Shown piece after piece: positions 1 through 8,526 of a stretch of DNA of 64,000 bases. The notes under the pieces are model-generated. The model did no database searches and was not told the DNA's origin. It saw only the letters and a list, made by a program, of their open reading frames with translations. The DNA comes from Streptomyces sp. NBC_00271 (GTDB lineage: Bacteria > Actinomycetota > Actinomycetes > Streptomycetales > Streptomycetaceae), in assembly GCF_036178845.1 (NCBI RefSeq), contig NZ_CP108070.1:6200001-6264000 (forward strand). The letters are read 5' to 3'. How positions within the stretch are numbered: position 1 is the first letter of the stretch; each line of letters opens with the position of its first letter. Both the position numbers and the translations under genes were made by a program.

Positions 1-351
1 CATCCCGGAGACGAGCGCGACGCCGGTGACCGCGCCGACGGCGACCCAGCCGTGGCCGTGGACGAGCGAGCCGATGGTGACGCCGATCGCGCCGAAGAGC
101 TGGGGGATCGCGATGTTGAAGATGCGCATGCGGTAGGCGTCCGCGGTGTCGCCGATGACGCCGGACAGGGCGCCCATGGAGGCGAGGGCGCCGTACGCGG
201 GTTCGCCCGCCGCGAGGCCGATCGCCAGCGGCAGGGCCAGCGCGATCGCGGCGCGCGCGGCGGCGGCCCAGGGCACGGGGGCCTGCTGCGGTCGGAGGTT
301 CCTGACCAGCCAGTCGGGAGGGGTGAGAACACTGGGCAACTGGCGGGGCAT
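1..351 (-). CDS. FUSC-family membrane protein, C-terminus cut by window edge
   Basis: Translating the minus strand from ATG at 351 gives a protein starting MPRQLPSVLTPPDWLVRN, followed by alternating hydrophobic segments (AAIALALPLAIGLAAG, GALSGVIGDTADAYRMR, AIPQLFGAIGVTIGSLVHG, WVAVGAVTGVALVSG). This pattern is typical of the N-terminal membrane half of FUSC/aromatic-acid-exporter-type proteins, which are thought to move small amphipathic compounds out of the cell. Only the first 117 codons are in the window, so the cytoplasmic C-terminal half is not visible. An alternative ATG at 359 is in another frame and lacks membrane character. It lies just downstream of the exonuclease-fold gene on the same strand. 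Confidence 0.7.
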   Translation of the reverse strand, partial: MPRQLPSVLTPPDWLVRNLRPQQAPVPWAAAARAAIALALPLAIGLAAGEPAYGALASMGALSGVIGDTADAYRMRIFNIAIPQLFGAIGVTIGSLVHGHGWVAVGAVTGVALVSGM

Positions 352-390
352 GGACCCATTATGACCGCATCGCGCCACCGCTCCGGGGGC

Positions 391-1398
391 TCATTTGTGC
401 TGGTGAAGGGTGATATCGACGACGAGCGCGCGATGGTCGCTGCCGGCGATGCCGAGGAAGGTGCCCGCGTTCGCGGAGAAGTCCCGGGAGACGAGGACGT
501 GGTCGATCTGGGCGCCGAGGGTGGGGGCGGTGCGGGCGGGCCAGCTGGGGGTGCGCGGGGAGCCGGCCAGGCGGGCGCTGTCGCGCAGTCCGGTGTCGAG
601 GATGCGGCGGAACGCGGCGTGGTCCTGGGAGGCGTTGAAGTCCCCGGCGAGGATGGTGGAGCCGTCCTTGCCCGCGGCGGCGTAGTCGCGCAGTTCGCCG
701 AGCTCGTGCCGCCACAGTGCGACCTGCCCCGGCAGCGGTGGCATGGGGTGCGCGAGCTGGAGCCGTACGGCGTGCCCCTGTACGTCGGCCACGGCCCCCG
801 GCATCCCCATCGTCCCGCGTACGCCGTCCGCCACCGCGAGCGGGAACCGGCTGATGATCACGGAGCCGTCGGATCCGGCGCCCTCGACGGACACGCGGTA
901 CGGATAGGCGCCCCCCGGGCCCTGGAAGGCCTTCTTGAGCGCGGCGGAGCACGTGTACTCGCACTCCTCCACGAACACGATGTCGGGCCGTCGCTGTTCG
1001 ACGGCGGCGACGAGCGCGCGGGCACCTCTTCCGAACTGCACGTTCGACGTCATCACCCGCAGTTCGGCGACCGGACTCCCGGTCGGCTCACTGGTCCTGC
1101 CGTAGGGCTCGATGTACCAGGCGAGCGCGCCCAGCACCAGCACACCCCACACCATGCCGATGAGTCGGCGGGCGAACAGGGCGAGCAGGAGTGCGAGGCC
1201 GGTGGGCGCCAGGAGCCAGGGCAGGAAGGCGAGCAGTTGGGGCACGGGGGTGATGCCGTCGCTGTCGGCGGCCCGGCATCCGACTACCACGCTCACCCCG
1301 GCCAGCAGCAGCCCGCCCGCCCAGGCCGCGCCCCGTCGGCCCCCGGACCGCGTCGGCCGGTCCTCGGACCCCGCCGGGGCAGTCACCGCAGTCTCCAC
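391..1398 (-). CDS. Membrane-anchored endonuclease/exonuclease/phosphatase-fold protein
   Basis: This 335-residue protein has an N-terminal membrane region (roughly residues 25-95, three hydrophobic segments) and then an endonuclease/exonuclease/phosphatase (EEP) domain facing outward. EEP landmarks are visible: TSNVQFGRG near the domain start (metal-binding Asn), FVEECEY (metal-binding Glu), ILAGDFNASQDHAAF (the GDFN catalytic block), IDHVLVSR and the terminal GSDHRALVVDI (catalytic Asp-His). Family members cleave phosphodiesters in nucleic acids or lipids, so the substrate cannot be told from sequence. The start is a GTG. It lies between an alpha/beta hydrolase gene and the FUSC gene, all on the minus strand. 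Confidence 0.85.
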   Translation of the reverse strand: METAVTAPAGSEDRPTRSGGRRGAAWAGGLLLAGVSVVVGCRAADSDGITPVPQLLAFLPWLLAPTGLALLLALFARRLIGMVWGVLVLGALAWYIEPYGRTSEPTGSPVAELRVMTSNVQFGRGARALVAAVEQRRPDIVFVEECEYTCSAALKKAFQGPGGAYPYRVSVEGAGSDGSVIISRFPLAVADGVRGTMGMPGAVADVQGHAVRLQLAHPMPPLPGQVALWRHELGELRDYAAAGKDGSTILAGDFNASQDHAAFRRILDTGLRDSARLAGSPRTPSWPARTAPTLGAQIDHVLVSRDFSANAGTFLGIAGSDHRALVVDITLHQHK

Positions 1399-1469
1399 GT
1401 CCGGGCCTGCCTTCCGCTCGTTCGCGTGGGGTGCCCGAATCCTCCCTCACCGACGGGTGGGGCGTCTGC

Positions 1470-2255
1470 TCAGGCGTCGAGTCCGTCCAGGAAGTCCGCC
1501 AGCGCCCCGTTGAACTCCTTCGGTCGCTCCAGGTTCGGCAGATGGGCCGCCGAGGCGATCACGCGGAGCGTCGAGTGCGGCAGCGCCGCGTGCATCGCCT
1601 CCGCGTCCGCGACCGGGGTGTACTCGTCGTCGGCGCCCACGACGACGAGGGCCGGGACGGTGACGCGGGTCAGCAGGTCGCGGTAGTCGGGGCGCTCGGC
1701 CCGTCCGCGCAGGGCCGCCGCCGCGCCCTCGGGCGGCGTGGCGGTCATCATGCGGTGCACATGCGCCGCGACCTCGGCGTCCGCGTACGGCGCGACCATC
1801 TTGTACAGCACCTCGTCGGCGTAGCCGGCCATGCCCTCGCGCAGCAGGCGGTCCGCCGTCGCGGCGCGCGCCTTCCTGCCCTCCGGGGTCTCGGCCGTCG
1901 GGAACGTGTCGGCCAGCACCAGCCCCCGGATCCGCTCCGGGAACAGCCGGTAGCACTCCATCGCGATCTGGCCGCCCATGGAGAGTCCGGCGAGGATGAA
2001 CCGGTCCACCCCGAGGTGGTCCAGCAGCGCCGCGATGTCCTCGGCGAAGGTGGCGAGGGGCGTGACGCCGGGGACCACCGCGGACGCGCCGTAGCCGCGC
2101 AGGTCCGGGGCGATCACTCGCCGTCGCGAGGAGAACGCGGCGATCTGAGGGGTCCACATCGTGTGGTCGAAGGGGTGGCCGTGGATCAGGACGAGAGGGA
2201 GCGCCGTGGCATCGGCGGCGTCCCCTTTGTCCTCGTATGCGAGGAAGGGTGCCAT
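1470..2255 (-). CDS. Alpha/beta hydrolase
   Basis: A 261-residue single-domain alpha/beta hydrolase. It shows the oxyanion-hole motif LIHGHPFDHTMW near residue 25, the nucleophile elbow GLSMGGQ (catalytic Ser), the acid region VVVGADDEYTPV and the late His in ASAAHLPNLERP. Members hydrolyse esters, lactones or related bonds; the substrate is unknown. I start it at ATG 2255 because upstream residues lack family similarity. It is divergent from the MocR-type regulator at 2404, and a pair of direct repeats lies in the intergenic region, so the regulator may control it. Confidence 0.88.
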   Translation of the reverse strand: MAPFLAYEDKGDAADATALPLVLIHGHPFDHTMWTPQIAAFSSRRRVIAPDLRGYGASAVVPGVTPLATFAEDIAALLDHLGVDRFILAGLSMGGQIAMECYRLFPERIRGLVLADTFPTAETPEGRKARAATADRLLREGMAGYADEVLYKMVAPYADAEVAAHVHRMMTATPPEGAAAALRGRAERPDYRDLLTRVTVPALVVVGADDEYTPVADAEAMHAALPHSTLRVIASAAHLPNLERPKEFNGALADFLDGLDA

Positions 2256-2282
2256 GGTCACGACCCTAGGTCCGGCCAACTG

Positions 2283-2316
2283 CTCGGTGCAATAGGATCT
2301 TTGCCCTCGGTGCAAT
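2283..2316. promoter_or_regulatory. Direct-repeat operator candidate between hydrolase and mocR-type gene
   Basis: The 11-mer CTCGGTGCAAT occurs twice, at 2283-2293 and 2306-2316, 23 bp start to start, in the divergent promoter region. MocR/GabR/PdxR-type regulators are known to bind direct repeats about two helical turns apart, so this is a plausible operator. A further run of GCGATCCGAT-like repeats follows at about 2338-2365. Confidence 0.55.
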
Positions 2317-2403
2317 CCGGGCGGTGCGACCCGATGCCGCGATCCGATGCGATCCGATGCTGCGATCAGAACGCGAACAAACGCGAACAGGGGGGAACTT
2401 CAC

Positions 2404-3747
2404 GTGGTGGACGACTACCGGCGCATCGCCGACCGGCTCGCCGACGACATCGCCGCCGGGCGGCTCAGGCCCGGCGAACGACTGCCCCCGCAGCGGGCGT
2501 TCGCCCGGCGGCGCGGGATCGCCGGATCGACGGCCGGACGCGTCTACGCCGAACTGGTGCGGCGCGGACTGGTGGTCGGCGAGGTCGGGCGCGGCACCTT
2601 CGTCCGGGCCGCCCCGGTCCCCTCGGGACGCGCCCTCGCCGAGCCGTCCCCCGAATCCCCGGCCCCGCTCGTGAATCTGGAGCTCAACTACCCGTCCGTG
2701 CCGGGCCAGTCGGAGCTGCTCACACCCGCCCTCGCCCCGCTGCTGCGCCCCGACGTCCTCACCGAGTCCCTGCGCACCGCTCCCGCCACCGGTACGCCCG
2801 CCGCCCGCGAGGCCGCCGCCGACCTCCTCGCCACCCCGGGCTGGCGTCCGGCCCCGTCCCGGCTGGCCTTCGCGGGCAACGCCCGCCAGGCCATCGCCGC
2901 CGCGTTCGCCTCCCTCGTCCGGCCGGGCGGTCGCGTCGGCGTCGAGGCACTGACGTACCCCCTGGTCAAGGAGATCGCGACCCGGCTCGGCATCACTCTG
3001 GTCCCGCTGGCCATGGACGACGAAGGGCTGCGGCCCGAGGCGGTCACCGCGGCCCACCGCTCGGCGCCCCTGTCCGCCGTGTACGTACAGCCCACCCTGC
3101 ACAATCCGACCGGCGCGACGATGGGGGACGCGCGCCGCCGGCAACTGGCCGACACCGCACGCGACCTGGACCTCCCGCTCGTCGAGGACCGCATCTGGTC
3201 CTTCCTCCACACCGGCCGTGACCCCCTCGCCGTCCACGCCCCCGAGCGCACCTACCTCGTCGACGGCCTCTCCAAGCGGGTCGCGCCCGGCCTCACCGTC
3301 GGCTTTCTCGTCGTGCCCGAGGACCGGGTCGAGGACGTGGCGGCGGCGCTGCGCTCCGGTGCCTGGAGCGCGGGACGGTTCGCGCTGGAGGCCGCGGTGC
3401 GCTGGCTGGGGGACGGCACGGTCGCCCGGCTGGTCACCGCCAAGCGGGCGGACGCGCAGCTGCGGCAGGGGCTGGTCGCCGAGCACCTCGCCGGGTTCCG
3501 TGTGCGGGCCGATCCGCGGGCGTACCAGGTCTGGTGGGAGCTGCCCGCGCCGTGGCGGGCGGACACGTTCACGGCGGCGGCAGCGGCGCGCGGGATCGCG
3601 GTGACCCCGGGCTCGGCCTTCGCCGCCGCCCCTGCTGCCTCGGCGGCCGGGGCGGACGCCGTCAGGCTCGGACTCGGGTCGGTGGCTCCGTCGGAGCTGG
3701 CCCGGGCGCTCGGGACGCTCGCCGACGTCGCGCGTACACGGCCGTGA
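2404..3747 (+). CDS. MocR-type regulator: GntR HTH fused to PLP aminotransferase fold
   Basis: 447 residues. The N-terminal ~70 residues form a GntR winged helix-turn-helix (YRRIADRLADDIAAGRLRPGERLPPQRAFARR), followed by a fold-type I aminotransferase domain. The PLP-anchoring lysine lies in YLVDGLSKRVAPGLTVGF and the upstream HNPTGATMG block is the cofactor-binding Asn region. Such MocR regulators sense PLP-linked amino compounds rather than acting as true transaminases. I chose GTG 2404 because an AGGGGGGAA ribosome binding site sits six bases upstream. It is divergent from the alpha/beta hydrolase, and its 3' end overlaps the convergent membrane-protein gene by 86 bases. Confidence 0.9.
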   Translation: MVDDYRRIADRLADDIAAGRLRPGERLPPQRAFARRRGIAGSTAGRVYAELVRRGLVVGEVGRGTFVRAAPVPSGRALAEPSPESPAPLVNLELNYPSVPGQSELLTPALAPLLRPDVLTESLRTAPATGTPAAREAAADLLATPGWRPAPSRLAFAGNARQAIAAAFASLVRPGGRVGVEALTYPLVKEIATRLGITLVPLAMDDEGLRPEAVTAAHRSAPLSAVYVQPTLHNPTGATMGDARRRQLADTARDLDLPLVEDRIWSFLHTGRDPLAVHAPERTYLVDGLSKRVAPGLTVGFLVVPEDRVEDVAAALRSGAWSAGRFALEAAVRWLGDGTVARLVTAKRADAQLRQGLVAEHLAGFRVRADPRAYQVWWELPAPWRADTFTAAAAARGIAVTPGSAFAAAPAASAAGADAVRLGLGSVAPSELARALGTLADVARTRP

Positions 3748-4549
3748 GCAGGGCGGTCAGCGCCACCGTGAGGCCGAGGACGAGCAGCGCCCAGGAGACC
3801 AGGCGCAAGGTGTCGGTGAGGGCGTCGTAGACCGCGCCCACCGCCGTGGGGGACACGTCGGGCGGCAGGTCGGCGAGGGTGAGCCGGCGGCCGACGGCGA
3901 TCGCGACGCCGAGCAGCGCGGCGCCCAGCGCCGTGCCGAGCCCGGTGGCCAGCACCGCCCGTCTGCGGCACACCGCGACGAGGATGCCCGTCACGGCGAG
4001 GACGGCCGCCGAGACGGGCAGCCAGAATCCGGCGACCTCAAGCACGTGGAACCCCTTCCGGAGCTCGGCCAGATTCTTCGAGGGCAACACCGTGATCTCG
4101 GTGTGCTCGACGTGGATACGGTTCGCCAACGGCACGTGCGCGCCGGCGAGTTGACTCCTGACCTGTTCGGCGACCGGGGCGAGGTCGATCGTCACGGCCT
4201 CCTCCCGGTCACTGCGCAGCGCCCGCATCACCGCCTCGTGCGCGGCCCGGTTCGCCGCCTGCCACGCCGTGTGGAACGCCGGTGTCAGCGTGAACGAGCG
4301 CACCGCGTCCCGTACGAAGTGGTTCACCGGCCCCTGGAGCGGTGCCCGCACATGGACTTCGCGCAGGATCCCGGTCGTGACGGCCGCGGCGATCGCCTCC
4401 CGTACGTCCGTGTCGGCGGCGAGCGGCTCCATCGCGGCCGCGTAGCGCTCGTCGTCACCGATCCCGTACGCCGCCCAGGTCGACAGCGCGCCGAGCGGCG
4501 CGAACAGGCAGGCGAGGGCGATCAGGACGGCCGACAGAGTGCTGCGCAC
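3662..4549 (-). CDS. Hypothetical membrane protein
   Basis: The product (about 295 residues) has an N-terminal membrane segment (LSAVLIALACLFAPLGALSTWAAYGI), a large extracytoplasmic region of about 150 residues, then three further hydrophobic segments near the C-terminus and a basic, proline-rich tail. Similar integral membrane proteins of unknown role are common in Streptomyces. I prefer GTG 4549, which has GAGG nine bases upstream; TTG 4621 and GTG 4561 are in-frame alternatives. The 3' end overlaps the convergent mocR-type gene. A CACCCG/CGGGTG dyad (4648-4661) and another dyad at 4693 lie upstream. Confidence 0.7.
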   Translation of the reverse strand: MRSTLSAVLIALACLFAPLGALSTWAAYGIGDDERYAAAMEPLAADTDVREAIAAAVTTGILREVHVRAPLQGPVNHFVRDAVRSFTLTPAFHTAWQAANRAAHEAVMRALRSDREEAVTIDLAPVAEQVRSQLAGAHVPLANRIHVEHTEITVLPSKNLAELRKGFHVLEVAGFWLPVSAAVLAVTGILVAVCRRRAVLATGLGTALGAALLGVAIAVGRRLTLADLPPDVSPTAVGAVYDALTDTLRLVSWALLVLGLTVALTALLTAVYARRRRASRAPGPAPTEPPTRVRA

Positions 4550-4692
4550 ACGAGGGGACACCTCACCAGGCAAGGCCGCGTGGGCGGCGGGCGCGAGCGG
4601 TGTGACTCCATATGGGTGCAAACGACAAGCCGCTCGGGTGGAGAGCTCACCCGAACGGGTGTTACCTGGTTGTAGTGGCTCTTCCCCAGACT

Positions 4693-4711
4693 CCTGGGAC
4701 CTGGTCCCAGG
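4693..4711. promoter_or_regulatory. Perfect 9-bp dyad upstream of membrane protein gene
   Basis: CCTGGGACC and GGTCCCAGG flank a single T. It lies between the terminator of the upstream gene and the start of the 3662-4549 gene, so it is in operator position. The half-sites resemble GGGAC-type response-regulator boxes, but the spacing is one base short of the mycobacterial DosR box. Confidence 0.45.
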
Positions 4712-4730
4712 GGGTAGGTGAGTGAGGGAG

Positions 4731-4769
4731 GTGCACGAGGCCCCGGCAGCCTGCCGGGGCCTCGTGCAC
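4731..4769 (-). terminator. Intrinsic terminator hairpin, 18-bp perfect arms
   Basis: Arms GTGCACGAGGCCCCGGCA and its exact complement flank GCC. It sits 33 bases past the stop of the gene at 4803-5312 and has no U-run, as is common for Streptomyces terminators. Confidence 0.8.
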
Positions 4770-4802
4770 CATGCCGTGGCGTCGCGTCGGCGTGCCGCCG
4801 CG

Positions 4803-5312
4803 TCAGTTCACCGGATGGCCCGCCGCGTCCTCGTGCGTGTAGTAGTGGTAGAAGCTCCCCGCGAGCACGAACACCGAGACCCCCAGTGCCATGAACGTGG
4901 AGCGCAGCACGGAAGCGCCGGTCAGGCTGTAGAGGAACCCGAACGCGATGCCCGCGAACGCGGTCCACACCAGCGCGTGCAGTTCACGCCTCAGCACCGG
5001 CGCCAGCATGCGCACGCCGATGTAGGCGGCCGCGAACACGATCGCGCACACGAACCCGAACAGGACGTTCCAGCCCGTGATCGATCCGGCGTCGCGCACG
5101 TTGGCCGCCGCCCAGTACCCGTAGAGCAGCCCGCCGACGACGGGCACCGCCCACTTCGCGACGGCGTGGGTGCGCTCGTCGAAGACATCGGGTGCGCGGT
5201 GCGTCCGCGCCGCCCAGGTCGAACCCGCGATTCCCGCCGTGCCCGCCGTACGCCCTGTCACCGCTCCGTGTCGTGCCCCTGACGCCTTCGAGACTGGTGC
5301 CGCGTGAGTCAT
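4803..5312 (-). CDS. Hypothetical four-helix membrane protein
   Basis: 169 residues starting MTHAAPVSKASG. After a ~50-residue Ala/Thr-rich cytoplasmic head there are four hydrophobic segments (WAVPVVGGLLYGYWAAA, VLFGFVCAIVFAAAYIGVRM, LVWTAFAGIAFGFLYSL, MALGVSVFVLAGSFYHYY), and a short tail. No known functional motif is visible. The ATG at 5312 has a GGAGAGAGGAG-type ribosome binding site upstream. It is divergent from the Rossmann protein at 5416 and is followed by a strong hairpin terminator. Confidence 0.75.
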   Translation of the reverse strand: MTHAAPVSKASGARHGAVTGRTAGTAGIAGSTWAARTHRAPDVFDERTHAVAKWAVPVVGGLLYGYWAAANVRDAGSITGWNVLFGFVCAIVFAAAYIGVRMLAPVLRRELHALVWTAFAGIAFGFLYSLTGASVLRSTFMALGVSVFVLAGSFYHYYTHEDAAGHPVN

Positions 5313-5415
5313 GGGAGCACTCCTCTCTCCTCGCCCCGCCTTCCAGGTCACACCCCGGCCGGGTGGCTGGCAAGTCGGGATGCGGGGGTTTTGGCCTCGT
5401 GTTTCGCTGAACTCC

Positions 5416-6051
5416 ATGAAGGTCGTACTCTTCGGCGCCACAGGAATGATCGGCAGCCGCATCGCAATGGAGGCATCGGCGCGCGGGCACCAGGTCCTGG
5501 CGGTGAGCCGCTCCGGGCAGTCGCCGGTCCCCGGGGTCACGGCGACCGCCGCGGACGCCTCGGACACGGCGAAGGTGACCGAGCTGGTGGCGGGCGCGGA
5601 CGTGGTGGTCTCGGCCTGCGTGCCGCCGAGAGACGGGACGGATCCCAAGGGGCCGTTTCTGGCGCTGAACGCGGCGCTGGTGGAGGCCGCCCGGGCGGCC
5701 GGGGTGCGGCGGCTGGTGATCGTGGGCGGGGCGGGCAGTCTGGAGGTCGCGCCCGGACAGGCGGTCGTGGACCAGCCCGGCTTCCCGGAGGCCGTTGTGG
5801 CGGAGGCGCGCGCCCACAGCGACGCCCTCGACTTCTACCGCACGGTCGACGACCTCGACTGGACGTACATCTCGCCCGCCGCCGACATCGCCCCCGGCGC
5901 CCGCACCGGCGTCTTCCGCCTGGGCGGCGACCAGCTGCTCACCGACGAGCACGGCAACAGCCGGATCAGCGCCGAGGACTACGCCATCGCCCTCGTCGAC
6001 GAACTGGAGACGCCCGCCCATCCGCGCGCCCGGATGTCGGTGGCGTACTGA
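5416..6051 (+). CDS. NAD(P)-binding Rossmann-fold protein (NmrA/atypical SDR type)
   Basis: 211 residues starting MKVVLFGATGMIGSRIA, the GxxGxxG dinucleotide-binding motif of atypical short-chain dehydrogenases. Further family features are VVSACVPPRDG after beta-4, RRLVIVGGAGSLEVAPG and the DWTYISPAADIAPGARTG block. The protein is probably cytoplasmic, using NAD(P) either for reduction or as a redox sensor; no substrate can be inferred. It ends 23 bases before the phosphatase gene on the same strand, which suggests cotranscription. Confidence 0.88.
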   Translation: MKVVLFGATGMIGSRIAMEASARGHQVLAVSRSGQSPVPGVTATAADASDTAKVTELVAGADVVVSACVPPRDGTDPKGPFLALNAALVEAARAAGVRRLVIVGGAGSLEVAPGQAVVDQPGFPEAVVAEARAHSDALDFYRTVDDLDWTYISPAADIAPGARTGVFRLGGDQLLTDEHGNSRISAEDYAIALVDELETPAHPRARMSVAY

Positions 6052-6074
6052 CGAGGAAGGGGTGGCACGGCGAC

Positions 6075-7319
6075 GTGGGCGCCCTGCGACGCATCCGAGA
6101 CCTGTCGCCGCTGCTCGGCCCGGTGCACCCGGAACAGCGCGACGACTCCGTCCAGCGGCAGAAGATGCTGCGGCTGCGCGGCCACAGCGTCGCCTGGGTG
6201 CCGCCGCTGGTCCTGCTCATCGCGATCGGACTGGCCGACTGGAACACCTCCGGCGAGTTCCGGATCATCACCTGGATCGTCGTCGTCCCCGGCATCGCGG
6301 CGGCGATCTGCGGGGTGTGGACCACGGCGGTCTTCGCCTGCCTGGCGGTCGTCACCTACGCCGAGGTGGACGCGTCCTGGGAGCACCAGTACCAGACCGG
6401 CCTTCCCGACTTCATCCTCGTCAGCGTGGGCGGCGTCCTCGCGATCCTGGCCTGTGCCGTGCGGGTCCGCGGCGAGCGGCGCATGCTGCACATGATGGAC
6501 GTCGCCGAGACCACCCGGCGCACGGTGCTGCGGCCGATGCCGCAGGGCTGGGGCGGCCTCGACCACGCGGCCGTGTACCTCGCCGCCGACAGCGAGGCCC
6601 GGGTCGGCGGGGACTTCTACGACATCCAGCCGGGCCCCTGCGGCACCCGGCTCCTCCTCGGCGACGTGCAGGGCAAGGGGCTGGGCGCGGTGGAGTCGGC
6701 GGCCGCGCTGCTCGGCACGTTCCGCGAGGCGGCGTACCACGAACCCCTCCTGCGGACGGTCGCCGATCGTCTCGAGGTGCGGATGCTCCGGCACGTCGGC
6801 TACCGCACGGCGGTCGGCCGCGACGACCACGACCGCTTCGCCACCGCCGTCCTGGTGGGCTTCCCCGACGTCGCCCGGGACACCGTCGAGTTCGTCAACT
6901 TCGGCCACGAGCCGCCCCTCGTGGTCGCGCCCGACGGCGTACGCACCCTGCCGCCGGGCCACGGACTCCCGCTGGGTCTCTCCGAGCTGACCTCCGACCA
7001 GCCGCTCGTCCTGACCGCCGTACTGGTCCCCGGCGAGACCCTGCTCCTCGTCACGGACGGGGTGACCGAGGCCCGCGACGCCGACGGCGCGTTCTTTCCG
7101 CTCCTCGACCGGGTGACGCACGCCCTGACCGAGGACCCGGGCACCGCCGAGCCACAGCGCCTCGTCGAACTCGTCCGCGACGGCACACTGCAGCACTGCG
7201 GCGGGCGGCTGGCCGACGACACCACGATCTTCGCGGTACGACGGCGGGGGGACCCCAGGCCGGTGGTGTCGCCGAACGTGGTCCCGGAGGGCACGGGCGG
7301 GGGTACAACCCAGCCATAG
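6075..7319 (+). CDS. Membrane-bound SpoIIE/PP2C-type Ser/Thr phosphatase
   Basis: 414 residues. The N-terminal ~130 residues carry three hydrophobic segments (WVPPLVLLIAIGLADW, ITWIVVVPGIAAAICGVWTTAVFACLAVV, FILVSVGGVLAILACAV). The PP2C/SpoIIE catalytic domain follows, with metal-binding motifs VGGDFYDI, LLLGDVQGKGLGAV, LLLVTDGVTEARD and LADDTTIFAVRR. This class dephosphorylates anti-anti-sigma factors in partner-switching cascades. The GTG start at 6075 has GAAGGGG upstream. No dedicated anti-sigma partner is adjacent; the nearest HATPase-type protein is at 28886-29308. Confidence 0.88.
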   Translation: MGALRRIRDLSPLLGPVHPEQRDDSVQRQKMLRLRGHSVAWVPPLVLLIAIGLADWNTSGEFRIITWIVVVPGIAAAICGVWTTAVFACLAVVTYAEVDASWEHQYQTGLPDFILVSVGGVLAILACAVRVRGERRMLHMMDVAETTRRTVLRPMPQGWGGLDHAAVYLAADSEARVGGDFYDIQPGPCGTRLLLGDVQGKGLGAVESAAALLGTFREAAYHEPLLRTVADRLEVRMLRHVGYRTAVGRDDHDRFATAVLVGFPDVARDTVEFVNFGHEPPLVVAPDGVRTLPPGHGLPLGLSELTSDQPLVLTAVLVPGETLLLVTDGVTEARDADGAFFPLLDRVTHALTEDPGTAEPQRLVELVRDGTLQHCGGRLADDTTIFAVRRRGDPRPVVSPNVVPEGTGGGTTQP

Positions 7320-7406
7320 GCGGGCGTTTGCCCGGCTGCCGTCCCCCCTTCGCAGGCACAGCGGTTACGGTGCTGGCGTACGTGATCGATGGGGAGGGAG
7401 GGAACC

Positions 7407-8474
7407 ATGCCCGGAACCGTGCTGCTCCTCGCGGCCTCACCGGTGGGCAAGGGGTGTCTGGTGGACGCGGCCTCCGTGCTCCCCGTGCTCGCGGCGGTGT
7501 CCCCCGCGGTGCTGTCCGGCACGGACACCGCGAACGTGGTGGAACTGGCCGACCCGTTGGAGCCGCAGGCCGTGCTGACCCGGCTGCGCGCGGCCGCCAC
7601 GGCTCCCGGCCCGCTGACGATGTTCGTGACGGGCCAGCTCCAACTGGACCGCCGCCAGCGCCTGCCGCACCTCGCACTCGCCCGCACCACCCCGTCGACC
7701 GTCCGCTACACGGCCTTCCCCTGGCACTGGATCACTGAGGAGCTCCGGCTGCGCGCGCCGGGCACCACCGAGCTCCTGGTCGACCTGCACGCCGACGCGG
7801 AGACCTGGGAGCACCTCGCGACGAGCCCGCTCACCACGGGTACGGGGGTCGGCCTGTATGGGCGCGTCGCCCCGCCGCCGCCCCGGCGCACGGTGGCTTC
7901 ACCGGCGTACATGAAGGCCCTCGCCACGATCCTGCGCAGCGGCCTGCGGCCCGAACTCCCGCTGCTGCACCAGCAGTCGCTGGCACGGGCCGAGGCCGAG
8001 AGCGGGCCGTCGGGGATCGTGCTGGCGGCTCCCGCACGGATACCCGTGGTCCCGGACCCGCACGCCGCGATCACCGCCGCCGCGCAGGCGGGCCGGCACG
8101 GCGAGGCCGCGGCACTGGCCGCGCGCTGGGAGCAGGAGGCGGCCCGCACCTGGGGCGTCGCCTCCGAACAGGCCCTGCACTGGGCGGAGGTCCGCGCGGA
8201 CCTGGCGATGCTCGCGGGCGACCCGGTCGGCAGCTGCCGCACCTGGCTGGCGATCGCCGGACACCGGCTGGACGCGGGCCAGCCCGCCGACGCCCCGGCC
8301 GTCGAGTCGGCCGTGGACCGGGCCCACCACCAGTGGGGGCAGATCGGCGACTCCGCCCGGGCCGTCGAACTCGGCTCCGCGCTGGCCGAGTTGAGGCTGC
8401 ACGTGCCCGGACGCCGACGGGGCGCCCTCGACCACGTGCAGCGGCACCTCAGCAGGCTCCAGGCGCGGGTGTGA
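7407..8474 (+). CDS. Conserved hypothetical protein with helical repeat C-terminus
   Basis: 355 residues beginning MPGTVLLLAASPVGKGCLVDAA. I do not recognise the family. The first ~130 residues look like an alpha/beta domain with the strand LTMFVTGQLQLD. The second half is strongly helical and Ala/Glu/Trp-rich (AITAAAQAGRHGEAAALAARWEQEAARTWG, LHWAEVRADLAMLAGDPVGSCRTWLAIAGHRLD), consistent with TPR-like repeats. There is no signal peptide or membrane segment, so it is probably cytoplasmic. A GGGAGGGAA ribosome binding site precedes ATG 7407. It follows the phosphatase gene by 87 bases. Confidence 0.75.
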   Translation: MPGTVLLLAASPVGKGCLVDAASVLPVLAAVSPAVLSGTDTANVVELADPLEPQAVLTRLRAAATAPGPLTMFVTGQLQLDRRQRLPHLALARTTPSTVRYTAFPWHWITEELRLRAPGTTELLVDLHADAETWEHLATSPLTTGTGVGLYGRVAPPPPRRTVASPAYMKALATILRSGLRPELPLLHQQSLARAEAESGPSGIVLAAPARIPVVPDPHAAITAAAQAGRHGEAAALAARWEQEAARTWGVASEQALHWAEVRADLAMLAGDPVGSCRTWLAIAGHRLDAGQPADAPAVESAVDRAHHQWGQIGDSARAVELGSALAELRLHVPGRRRGALDHVQRHLSRLQARV

Positions 8475-8526
8475 TGCTCGCGTTCAGGACCCGGCGGGCA
8501 GTTGGTGGCGGGCTTCCGGGTCACGA

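Noticed and set aside
4693..4711. DosR/DevR binding box
   Set aside because: Half-sites resemble GGGAC motifs, but the central spacing is one base shorter than the mycobacterial box, so I list it only as a dyad.
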